Of a DNA stretch of 64,000 nt, positions 23,454-32,305 are shown one piece after another. The position numbers and the translations under genes are program-made. The stretch is taken from assembly GCA_022225965.2 (NCBI GenBank), contig JAKJXP020000044.1, positions 186,001-250,000 on the forward strand, given 5' to 3'. This DNA is from Diatrype stigma. Taxonomy: Eukaryota > Ascomycota > Sordariomycetes > Xylariales > Diatrypaceae. The first letter of the stretch is position 1. The number at the start of each line of letters is the position of its first letter. The notes under the pieces were generated by a model. The model had not been told where the DNA came from and made no database searches. It worked only from the letters and a program-made list of their open reading frames with translations.

Positions 23454-25263
23454 TCACATAAGACCACCGAGAACGACCTTGCCCACGCTAGTCATCTCCT
23501 GCTTGAGGCCAGCGCGGCTCGCGTCCTCGAACTCCTTCACGACGCCCTGGACGATGAGCTTGCGGACCTTAGCATCGGCCTTGCCGAAGAGCTCCGCCAC
23601 GCCCGGGCCGCAGTCGCGCGCCGTCGGCAGCAGGCTCATGAGCCGCGTGTAGCAGTCGATCAGCACGTCGCACAGCGACGCGAACGTCTCGAAGAAGTCC
23701 GGGTCGAACGGCAGGTTCGGCGTCAGCAGGTGCGCGTACTCCTCGCCGGGGAGCAGGTCCGCGCCCTCGCCCCCCAGCCCGAAGTTGATCACGCTGCCCG
23801 CCGTCGACAGCGCCGTCGTGCCACTGCTCATCATCGCCAGCCCGTTGCTCAGGCCGCCGCCGACGCCGGTGCCGTTCTGCTGGTCGTGGCCGCCGCCATC
23901 CGGCAACGCGTCGCCGTCGCCCCCGGCGGACTGGCGCCGGCCCCGGCCGCCGGCGCCGCGGCGGAACATGGACGGGATGCGGGCGGCGCGCGACAGCGTG
24001 CTCGTGTTGGTGCCGTTCTCGGTGTGGATCTGCTGGTAGGACTCGAACTCGGCCAGGAGCATGTTGAGGGAGCGGAGGAACTCGAGGGGCGTCGAGGAGC
24101 TGAGGTCGATGACGGCGGGGAGGGAGAGCCCGAGCAGGAGGTAGTTGGTCGCGCGGCGGGCCAACTTCCGGCTGTCGAAGAAGGGCATCCGCGCTAGGTC
24201 GCCCTTGTCGAACTGCAGCGTGTTGAACCAGTATATCCGGCCTTCGTGACTGTTCGTGGGCGGTCGGCGGGCGCGGTCCTTGATCATCAGATCATAGCTC
24301 TCAAGACATGGTATAGTGTGTACGTAGGTTGAAGAGAAGGTGAAGGACGGATGGGCCGGCGGGGAATGGGGAGATGTGGTAATGGGGAGATGTGGTAATG
24401 AGGAGATAGGAGAATGAGGAGATAGGAGAATGAGGAGATAGAAGCACAGCACATTAGAAGCGCAGCACAGCACAGCACAGCACAAAGGGAAACGAAAATA
24501 GAAAGTGGCCAATGCAACCAGGATCGCATCGCACGACCGAGACTATAAAAAGAGCTGCTTGTGTCACGTACGCTTTGCGCAAGTAGTCTAGCGTTGATAT
24601 CCTCTTGTTCGCGAGATCGTGTATATGCTGATGGACGGAGAAGGAGGACGACTCGATCGGAAGTCCGGGCCCGGGCGGTATCGTAGGAGGGGAGGTGGCG
24701 GAGGAATAGTGGCCGTTCATGGTTGCCGAAGACATTAGCGCGTTGCGGCCACTACTGCTCGTCGTTCTATTATCCGTCGAGTTGGCGTTGGCGGTTGTGG
24801 GAGATATTACGACGGCCTCGGTTTCTTTGGACAACTTGGCGGCAGCGGCCTGGGCGAGCGCGAAATCTGGAATGGCAGGGGGTGTGGATGCGTCGGTCTT
24901 TATGTGGTGGCTACGGTCTCCTCCACCTAAGCTGGCGCGGCGTTTCGATTTGGAGGGCGAGGTGAACGATGGCCTGCGGCTGAAGGAGGGCTTGCGGTCC
25001 CGGTCTTTGGTCAGCACGTTCGTCGTTGTCGCCGCTGTCGTCGCGCCCGAGCTCGAGCCCGGGTTCTTCTGCTGGGCTTGGGTCTGTGCTTGCACTTGCT
25101 GAGTCGTCGGATCTCGATCTCGCTGTTCTCCGGAACTAGTGCCCGGCCTGGATCTGCCGCTATTACCTGTGCCAGTTCCACTGCTGCTGCCGGCCGATGT
25201 GTTTCCCCAGGTGTTGGTGATGAAGAAGGCAGAGCCCATGCCATTGTGCAGCTGGAACGCCAT
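23454..25263 (-). CDS. Conserved fungal protein of unknown function (two exons)
   Basis: Exons are 25263-24572 and 24249-23454, about 495 aa. The first in-frame ATG is at 25263; the frame stays open a few codons upstream but without an ATG. Residues 1-190 are low-complexity Ser/Thr/Gln/Pro with basic patches and look disordered. A conserved block starts at FSVHQHIHDLANKRISTLDY and continues across the intron as RKAHEGRIYWFNTLQF, KLARRATNYLLLGLSLP and a Leu-rich helix. A Gly-rich insert (about GRGRRQSAGGDGD) divides this from an acidic/hydrophobic C-terminal domain ending LGGLM. I recall this arrangement as widespread in ascomycetes but uncharacterised. The intron (24250-24571, 322 bp, GTACGT..AACAG) is long for this window and filled with tandem repeats. 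No enzymatic motif is visible. Confidence 0.8.
24361..24484. repeat. Tandem repeats inside an intron
   Basis: Two blocks: about 16-nt units of GGAGATGTGGTAATGG / GAGGAGATAGGAGAAT type (24361-24441), then a CAGCA-type repeat (24446-24484). Both lie wholly within the 322-bp intron of the unknown protein gene and explain its unusual length. Confidence 0.85.
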
Positions 25264-27837
25264 GGCGGCTTGGGCTGGGGTCACAATTGCAAATGCAAAG
25301 AATATCGATATTTAATATTACCTGTATGCCACCATGACCCAGCCAGCCAGCTGAGGAATTCAGGTGCCAGCCCACAGTTATGTAGTCACTGCAGTTATGT
25401 AGTGTCAATCCCGCAAGGTTTAGCGCACTCGGGCACCACCAGCTCTCACCACCTGTACTGCACTGCACCCCTTACACCCTTGGTCCCAAAGTTATACCCT
25501 TATATACTACCTGCCTAGCGACCCAGGTAGGTGCATAGGTGCTAGGTATTGGTCTCCTAGGTATTCGCCCTTTTTGCTTGCCGGCACCGTCTGCTTTTGC
25601 TTGGAACTGCGCGGGGAACTCCTCGAATCGCTTGGATCTTATAACAGCAAGCCACCCCAGTGTAAGTCCCAACGTTCGGTATCCACTACCTAGGTACTAG
25701 GCATTAGGTGTTGAGGCTTCTCGTTGAAGGAAACCACCAAGGATTGTTATAGTGAGTTGAGACACAAGCATGCGACAATACGAACAATCGAACACAAAGC
25801 GTGACTAGCAGAATCGAAGGTATAAGATAGGTAGGCGAATAAGTAGGATCAAGCATGAAATCAGGTAGAGGTATATGTAGGTAGGCCAGTAGGTATACAG
25901 CTCGGGGAGGGGCTGATATATATATGTGAGCAAGAACAGAGCGAGGGGGATATTGTACGGTAAGTGGGCTATAGCTAGGTATGTATAAGTACTTATAGAG
26001 CTCGACGTCGGTCAAGACCGGAAAGATAGACAAATTAGGTAGGTAGGTCGGTAGGTAGGTGTAGGTAAGGGTGGTAAGTAGCAGTGATCGGTAGTGCAGA
26101 CACGCGAGGCACATAAAGCACATCTACTTAGCTGAGGCCGACATGATCATCACATCGCCCCAGTCCTTCATGAACCAAGCACAACAAGCGGCGGATCAGA
26201 AGCGGGAAAGCGGGCTGGCAGGCTGGCGGATAGGAAAGGGAAGCAATAAGAGGCAAGGACTGGGTCTATGAGCAAACCGAAGAGGAGTCAACGGAGCTAG
26301 CGGTATATTTGCTCTCTGGTTCTGAAGGGAAGGAATTGAGCCGTAGCCAACGGGTAGGCGTAGGTTGACTTATCAATTTATCTCGAGGGGGTGGCGTAAA
26401 GAGGGAAATGATTCGAGATTTATGATTCGCAGCTTCAGAATAAGCTGCGTATCTTGTCCCGGTTTCAAGAGGGTGAGAATGGCACGTACACCTGCACACA
26501 CAACACACGATGCATCGTTTGCAAGGGGTGGGTGGTGATTTTGGCGATCCAGTGGATTCAGGGCTTCCTCGACTTCAGCCGCCAACCCTACTGTAGGTAA
26601 CTACCCCGACGATGCCACATGCTGTGATCATATCATGTGCAGATATGCAGGCCAATTTGGTGCGAAGCACATAGTAAGCTGGAGCACTGCAGTAACGCCG
26701 GCCTTCGAGGGGAATGTAACTGGTGCTAAGCTGCAATGAGGCTGTTGAAACACCCACACCCCCGCCGCCATTGGCTCCAACTATCAAATCATCACGTAGA
26801 CTTGTGATGATCCGGTACGTTGGAAGCGATTTGGGGGGTCCTGGCCTGAAAAGGCTCCATGAGTGTACTAGGTAGTATGTAGTGAACCACGCGGTAAACG
26901 AGACCGGCTAGCTGGTTGGCGGTCTCGGTAGTTGGATGCTTAGGATGATTGGGTGCTCTAAGCTCTAGGTGCTCTAGGTCAGGTACCTATAGCTATAGCT
27001 CAGGTCAGACCTGCTCAGGCTAAGAGCTTGGGGTTAGACGAGAACAATATCATTGCAGAATCTGAGTATGCGCCTTGAGAGTATGTAGTAACTCGTCAAT
27101 AATCCATAGCCTGTTCAGCATGTAGTATTTGAAGGAGAGGACATCGCAAGTAACTGCAAACACAACGGACTACCATGTCGTTGTTGTTAGATATCTTGAC
27201 CAGGGGCCCCTATCAAACTCGATTGAAACTTCTTGGGCACCTTTTCAATTCAAGGGGTTCACGGGTGATGATAGATGGGGTAGCCTTAACGGCCGGGCCG
27301 GTAGCTCGCTTCCTTCCACTAGGGTCTTGCTAATTGATTTTGTAGGTAGGAGAAGCTTGGTCCGTAAAGCTTAGCTAGGTACCGACCTAACTATATTTTA
27401 GTAGAAATTTGCATCGGGACTTCGGAGGCAGAAATGAGTATGTCAGTGATCAAGATGGTTATAGGGATCGAAAGGCGATCTACAATATCAAATTGTGAGC
27501 TGTGTAAGGCATGGTATATATGATACACTAGTAATTGCGCGGAACTTATGACATTATAGCGGACGATAAAGCTGCCTTGTCATCCAATTAATTAGAGTGC
27601 ATCTGTATTGTACAATTTGAACCCCTAAAAATTACAACCCCGCCAAATAACAGCTGTAAAGCGAAACGCGCTACGTACGCGTGCAGGCGTGCAATGACTG
27701 AGCTGATAAGGCTTTTGATAAGATCATATTGGTGGTTACCACAGCCAAAACATTGTAACAACCTTGCCGAGTCTTAGAGAGAGACTTTATGGGTTATAAC
27801 GAGCAGGCAAGCATCAACAATTGCAAATGCTGGCATA
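25264..27837. other. Intergenic between divergent genes
   Basis: About 2.6 kb separates the unknown-function gene (-) and gamma-tubulin (+). It holds repeated AGGTAGG/TAGGTA words (notably 25860-26060 and 26985-27000) and no credible frame. Promoters of both genes should lie here. Confidence 0.5.
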
Positions 27838-29506
27838 ATGCCTAGGTAAGCAAGACCGAGTCACTGTTGTCGAGGCGTTTGTCTTTCATTACCTAACGCG
27901 AAACAACTCCCCAGAGAAATCATCACGATCCAGGCGGGCCAATGCGGCAACAACAGTCAGTACTCCGTGTTTTGCTCTCCCTCGTCTTTGGTCCTGCCAC
28001 CACTCTCAATCCGTCCACGCAAGGCGATGCTGACGAAAACCAGTTGGCAGTCAGTTCTGGCAACAACTCTGCCTAGAACACGGCATCAACCAAGATGGCA
28101 ACCTTGAGGACTTCGCAACCGAGGGCGGTGACCGGAAAGACGTCTTCTTTTATCAGAGCGACGACACCCGCTACATCCCCCGAGCCATATTAATAGATCT
28201 CGAGCCTCGTGTTATCAACAGCATACAGACCGGCCCCTACAAGAACATTTATAACCCCGAGAACTTCTTCGTGGGCAAGAGCGGCATGGGCGCAGGAAAC
28301 AACTGGGGTGATGGATATCAGACGGGTGAGACCGTACACGAAGAGATCATGGAGATGATCGAGCGAGAAGCAGACGGTAGCGACTCTCTAGAGGTAGGCA
28401 GGCATTGAGGGACGAGGCTTAGAAGGTGGCCCAAAGCTGACTGGTATGGGATTAGGGTTTCATGTTGCTTCACTCCATCGCCGGAGGCACTGGTTCTGGT
28501 CTCGGCTCCTTTCTACTCGAAAGAATGAATGACCGGTTCCCTAAAAAGATCATCCAGACCTATTCCGTGTTCCCGGATACAACAAATACGGACGACGTCG
28601 TGGTCCATCCATACAACAGTCTCCTATCCATGAGACGCCTGACGCAGAATGCCGATTCCGTCGTGGTTCTTGATAACGGCGCATTATCTCACATCGCAGC
28701 AGATCGGCTTCATGTCCAGGAGCCCTCTTTTCAGCAAACGAATCAACTGGTTTCTACCGTCATGTCGGCTAGTACTACTACTCTGCGATACCCAGGCTAT
28801 ATGCACAACGATCTTGTCAGCATTCTAGCCTCCCTGATACCGACCCCACGATGCCATTTCTTGATGACGGCATACACGCCCTTCACGGGTGACCAAGTAG
28901 AGCAGGCAAAGACTGTCCGAAAGACGACGGTTCTAGACGTCATGAGACGTTTGTTGCAGCCAAAGAACCGAATGGTATCTACGGTACCGGGAAAGAAGAG
29001 CTGCTATATCTCCATTCTTAACGTCATACAGGGTGAGGTTGACCCAACTGATGTGCATAAGAGTCTGCTACGGATCCGGGAGCGGAGACTGGCGACTTTT
29101 ATCCCGTGGGGCCCGGCAAGCATACAGGTTGCTCTGACAAAACGGAGCCCGTATATCCCGATGAGCCACCGTGTCAGTGGCCTGATGCTGGCCAACCATA
29201 CCAGCATTGCAACTGTGAGTCCCTCCAGAACAGGCACGAATAGCATGTGCAGCTTACTAACGAACTCTCTTACAGCTCTTCAAGCGTATTGTCAGGCGGT
29301 ATGATGGCATGCGCAAACGTAACGCTTTTATAGAGGTGTACAAGAAGACTGCCCCCTTTTCACAGAACCTGCATGAATTCGACGAAGCTCGGGAAGTCGT
29401 TGCGGACTTGATAGCCGAGTACGAGGCGGCTGAGAACGCGAACTACCTGAACCCCGACGAGGGAGAGGCTGCAACATCGGCCGAAGCGGACAAGCGGATT
29501 GGCTAA
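27838..29506 (+). CDS. Gamma-tubulin
   Basis: Five exons: 27838-27845, 27915-27955, 28044-28393, 28456-29214 and 29276-29506, giving 462 aa, close to the usual 455-460. The first exon carries only ATGCCTAG, so Met-Pro-Arg is completed by splicing to [14 protein letters not shown]. Intron 2 (27956-28043) joins NNI to [13 protein letters not shown]. All introns have GT..AG ends; several have CTAAC or CTGAC branch sites. The nucleotide-binding motif GGTGSGLGS is at residues 143-151. Gamma-specific features include [34 protein letters not shown] and the C-terminal [16 protein letters not shown] tail. The protein caps microtubule minus ends and nucleates microtubules at the spindle pole body with GCP-type partners. 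No frame break is seen, so this should be the functional, normally single-copy gene. Confidence 0.95.
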
Positions 29507-29645
29507 CAGGCTACGGTGCTACGAGGGCAATGATTGATGCCGAATTGTGATTATGATGGCTTGTTGGTTGGTGTTTGGGGCGTTCTTCATCTCAAGTGCT
29601 AGTTTATTGAAGCTTACATACAAGTTGGTAGTAACTTTATATATC

Positions 29646-29763
29646 ATGGTGTAACATCACCGTTCCACCTTTGACTTCAGTTGGGAGTTTTATATGCTCA
29701 CCATCAGTTCTTGCCAACTCTTATGTCGTACAAAAAACAAAAATTCTCGTGATGTTACACCAT
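29646..29763. mobile_element. Candidate miniature inverted-repeat element
   Basis: ATGGTGTAACATCAC (29646-29660) and GTGATGTTACACCAT (29749-29763) are perfect 15-bp inverted repeats enclosing 88 bp. The interior has no frame. No clear target-site duplication is visible. It may be a short MITE, or a stem acting in 3' end formation of the gamma-tubulin transcript, which stops 140 bp upstream. Confidence 0.45.
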
Positions 29764-30054
29764 TATTGATCATCATGGCGCTGCAGTAGCCCAAATTCGG
29801 TAGTGCAACCAATGGCTGCCAGTAAACATTGCTACCTAGGTACTACAACTACTGTATGTATGATGCTGCGTATTACGTACGGGAATTTCCGTTTGAGCTC
29901 GTTGCTACCATGACTGTACCTGAATCTCACGTAGTACACACCTACTTCGTAAATCTAGACAGTTTCTAGGCAGTTGAGTTGCTGCCAGGGCTTCACTGTG
30001 ATTGGTAGAAGCTTCGAGGACCCTGCCATCATGACCCGTGCTGGCAAGCAAACT

Positions 30055-30077
30055 TGACGTCACTTTCAATGACGTCA
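30055..30077. promoter_or_regulatory. Two CRE (TGACGTCA) bZIP sites
   Basis: Two perfect palindromic octamers TGACGTCA at 30055-30062 and 30070-30077, separated by 7 bp. This is the binding sequence of CREB/ATF-type bZIP factors (Atf1 in fungi, a stress-MAPK target). The pair lies about 430 bp upstream of the small protein start and about 270 bp upstream of its inferred leader. Confidence 0.75.
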
Positions 30078-30503
30078 ATACCCGGACAGAAAGCTCCCCT
30101 GGCGATTATTCAAAACACCATCATGACATAAGTACCTGAGGCACTACGGGTATGAGGAGGTATCTCAGGTACGTCGTTATAATACAGAAACTGCCAACAT
30201 TTAAAGTTCGCAACGTCTGACACCAACGGGCGATTGATTCTTCCCCAAGACAACTTCCTCAAGACAACTTCCACAAAACAACTATCACTCAACACTCAAC
30301 ACTATACCTCCAACCACGCATACCAGCCCAAAACTACACCGAAGAACCAGTAAGTCAATTCCTCCAACATCATCCGTGGACATCACCTTATTCCTTAGGT
30401 GGCCTAACATCTCCCTAAACCCAAACTCACAGCTAACGAAGCCCACCTTCCATAGCCAAACCAAACAAGCCACCAACAAAAACACACAACCCCGACAGCA
30501 AAG

Positions 30504-30770
30504 ATGGCCCCCTCCAAGCAGGACGAGATCGAGCAGACCCGCCAGAACCTGCCGCTCCCCGACCAGCCGCCCGTGGCCTCGGACTGGCAGTCAGCCGACG
30601 CCACCAAGGTCAACGTGGGCGCCGGCGCGCAGAGCAGCGACGTGTCGACGGGCGCCGGCGCCGAGTCGGGCCTGCGCGAGCCCGCCTCCAAGAAGGACGT
30701 CGATCTGAGCGGTGTCGGCCGCCAGGGCAAGGACGGCCTCGAGGGCCCACCTAAGGATGCGCGTGCCTGA
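30504..30770 (+). CDS. Small hydrophilic conserved fungal protein
   Basis: A single-exon coding region of 88 aa. It is rich in Asp, Gly, Ala, Ser and Lys, has no Cys, no signal peptide and no hydrophobic helix, and is probably disordered. It opens with MAPSKQDEIEQTRQNLPLPD and continues PPVASDWQSADATKVNVG. Third positions are overwhelmingly G or C, in sharp contrast to the surrounding leader, which supports coding. The leader is CA-rich and carries a likely intron (donor GTAAGT at 30350, branch CTAAC near 30433, acceptor CAG at 30498 just before the ATG). With twin CRE sites upstream, stress-inducible expression is a reasonable inference. The biochemical role is unknown. Confidence 0.75.
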   Translation: MAPSKQDEIEQTRQNLPLPDQPPVASDWQSADATKVNVGAGAQSSDVSTGAGAESGLREPASKKDVDLSGVGRQGKDGLEGPPKDARA

Positions 30771-31672
30771 TTTAGACCTGAATTATCGATGGATGGTGAC
30801 ATCGGCCTGGCCGTGATGTGAGGGAAGGGAAACATCGGTCAATCGGTCACTGAGTTCATCGAATAATAGTTGCAGGAGGGAAGAAAGGAAAACGCATCAC
30901 CGCGCGAGGGGATGGACGAATTACGAATTGATGACCAGAGCATGGATGGGCAGATGGACAATATTCTGTGTCGTCCACCATGGTTCTACATAAGAGTAGG
31001 CAACTCCATACAACGAGTGCCGAAAACAAAGGATAGGTAGTTACCACGAATTGACTACCTAAGAAGTAAAACTCGATTCCTGGGAAGAGTTTTCCATGTG
31101 ACAGTTATATGAAGTTTGCCCAAACTGTGAAACAATGTCAGAGCCTACTCAGGGTTGTAGCAAAAGAACCCTGTCTGTACTACATGCAGGCAGGACGTTG
31201 TACCAAGAATGTGCTACCATGTTCTTTCTTTCATTCTCAGCCAACGGACGGCTTGTCCCGAGGGACCGATGGTTTTCGATATATTCTCAAGAGGAAATCA
31301 CCAAAGGCGTCGGTAGAGTTGTAATTACGTGGACTCCTGGTACCATCTCGAACGCCTTCGAGTCATTTGATTTATGAGTCTTATCGCCATGGACAAAGCC
31401 CAGGTCAATTTGACGGTTCGGCCTTGGCGATTCGTGACTCTTGCATCGCCTTCTTTGTCACTACACGAGGAAAGCATAGAGGTATCAAATATGGAAGACA
31501 AGAAGAGGTTAAAAGGGACGATAAGCTCTCGTGGAATACGGCTTCTTTTGCATGCCTCATCACTTCTATCCTCATCAACACAGGAATACCTAAACCCATA
31601 TACTTTCCATCCAAATACTTCAACGCTAACACGAACTCCGTTCAAAAGAGCGCAAGAGAAAAAGGAACAACA
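30771..31672. other. Intergenic, upstream of secreted protein gene
   Basis: About 0.9 kb. A frame runs in phase into the downstream gene from 31367, but its composition changes abruptly at the ATG 31673, where a signal peptide begins, so the upstream part is taken as non-coding leader. Confidence 0.5.
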
Positions 31673-32305
31673 ATGCGTTTTCTCAACTTGATTGGAGCCG
31701 TCTTCCTTGCGGGGAGCGGCGCCCTTGCAGCCCACCCAGACCTTGCAGCCCACCCAGACGAGCCGGCGGTGGAAATCCCGGCCGGCGCGCCGGTCGAGCC
31801 GCGGAAGCTTAACATGTACCCGTACACGTGGACGGAGTCGAATTACCGGTGGCCGATGGACTTGTGCGGGGACTCGACGTTCGAGACGGAGACGGACGGC
31901 GACAAGTCGCCGCTGATCGCCGACTGCGAGCTCCTCATCGAGAAGCTGGCCCAGAACACGAACCAGGTCCTGTACGGCGCCAACTGGAAGCAGGACTACG
32001 ACAACATCGGCGAGTTCGCCGCCCTCTGCCTCAAGAACAACCACGACGACGCCGACTGCCTCCGGTTCGGCCAGGGCTCCTGCGCCTTCGGCTTCCGCCC
32101 GGACTCCTACGTCGGCATGCTCAACCGCAAGGTCGGCTACACCGACGTCGTGGACGTCATGCGCGACGCCATCCGCCGCGCCGGCGACGGAAAGCGCGTC
32201 GGTGCCGCGGGCGCCTTCGACTGCGTCAATGACGACGGCTGGAACACGCCGGCGGGGAGGAACCACTGGAAGATCTGGAACCCCGATCTGCAACAAGCGA
32301 CTTAG
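31673..32305 (+). CDS. Secreted Hce2/Ecp2-like protein (putative effector)
   Basis: A single exon of 210 aa. Residues 1-20 (MRFLNLIGAVFLAGSGALAA) form a signal peptide. The start is chosen because it creates this peptide and follows an A-rich context. The mature part has the Hce2 pattern known from the Cladosporium fulvum Ecp2 family: CGDSTFE near residue 65, SPLIADC, a Trp-containing middle, GSCAFGF, VGYTDVVDVM and a closing AAGAFDC. Six cysteines are present, enough for three disulfides. Members are secreted, some act on plants and others are general fungal proteins, so pathogenic function is not implied. A perfect 18-bp tandem duplication just after the signal peptide repeats LAAHPD. Codons are very GC-rich. 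Confidence 0.85.
   Translation: MRFLNLIGAVFLAGSGALAAHPDLAAHPDEPAVEIPAGAPVEPRKLNMYPYTWTESNYRWPMDLCGDSTFETETDGDKSPLIADCELLIEKLAQNTNQVLYGANWKQDYDNIGEFAALCLKNNHDDADCLRFGQGSCAFGFRPDSYVGMLNRKVGYTDVVDVMRDAIRRAGDGKRVGAAGAFDCVNDDGWNTPAGRNHWKIWNPDLQQAT
31723..31758 (+). repeat. 18-bp tandem duplication in the secreted protein gene
   Basis: CCTTGCAGCCCACCCAGA occurs twice in direct succession (31723-31740, 31741-31758). It duplicates six codons at the signal-peptide/mature junction and keeps the frame. Confidence 0.95.

Larger units (their letters stand above)
29507..30503. other. Intergenic, inverted repeat and CRE sites
   Basis: About 1 kb between gamma-tubulin and the small protein gene. It contains a 118-bp structure bounded by perfect 15-bp inverted repeats (29646-29763), two CRE octamers (30055-30077) and a probable 5' UTR with an intron donor at 30350. 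Confidence 0.7.

Noticed and set aside
23730..24197. 155-codon plus frame opposite the unknown protein gene
   Set aside because: Ala/Val/Glu/Arg-rich antisense shadow of a GC-rich exon.
31367..31672. In-frame extension upstream of the Hce2-like protein
   Set aside because: It would bury the signal peptide, and its codon usage differs sharply from the gene.
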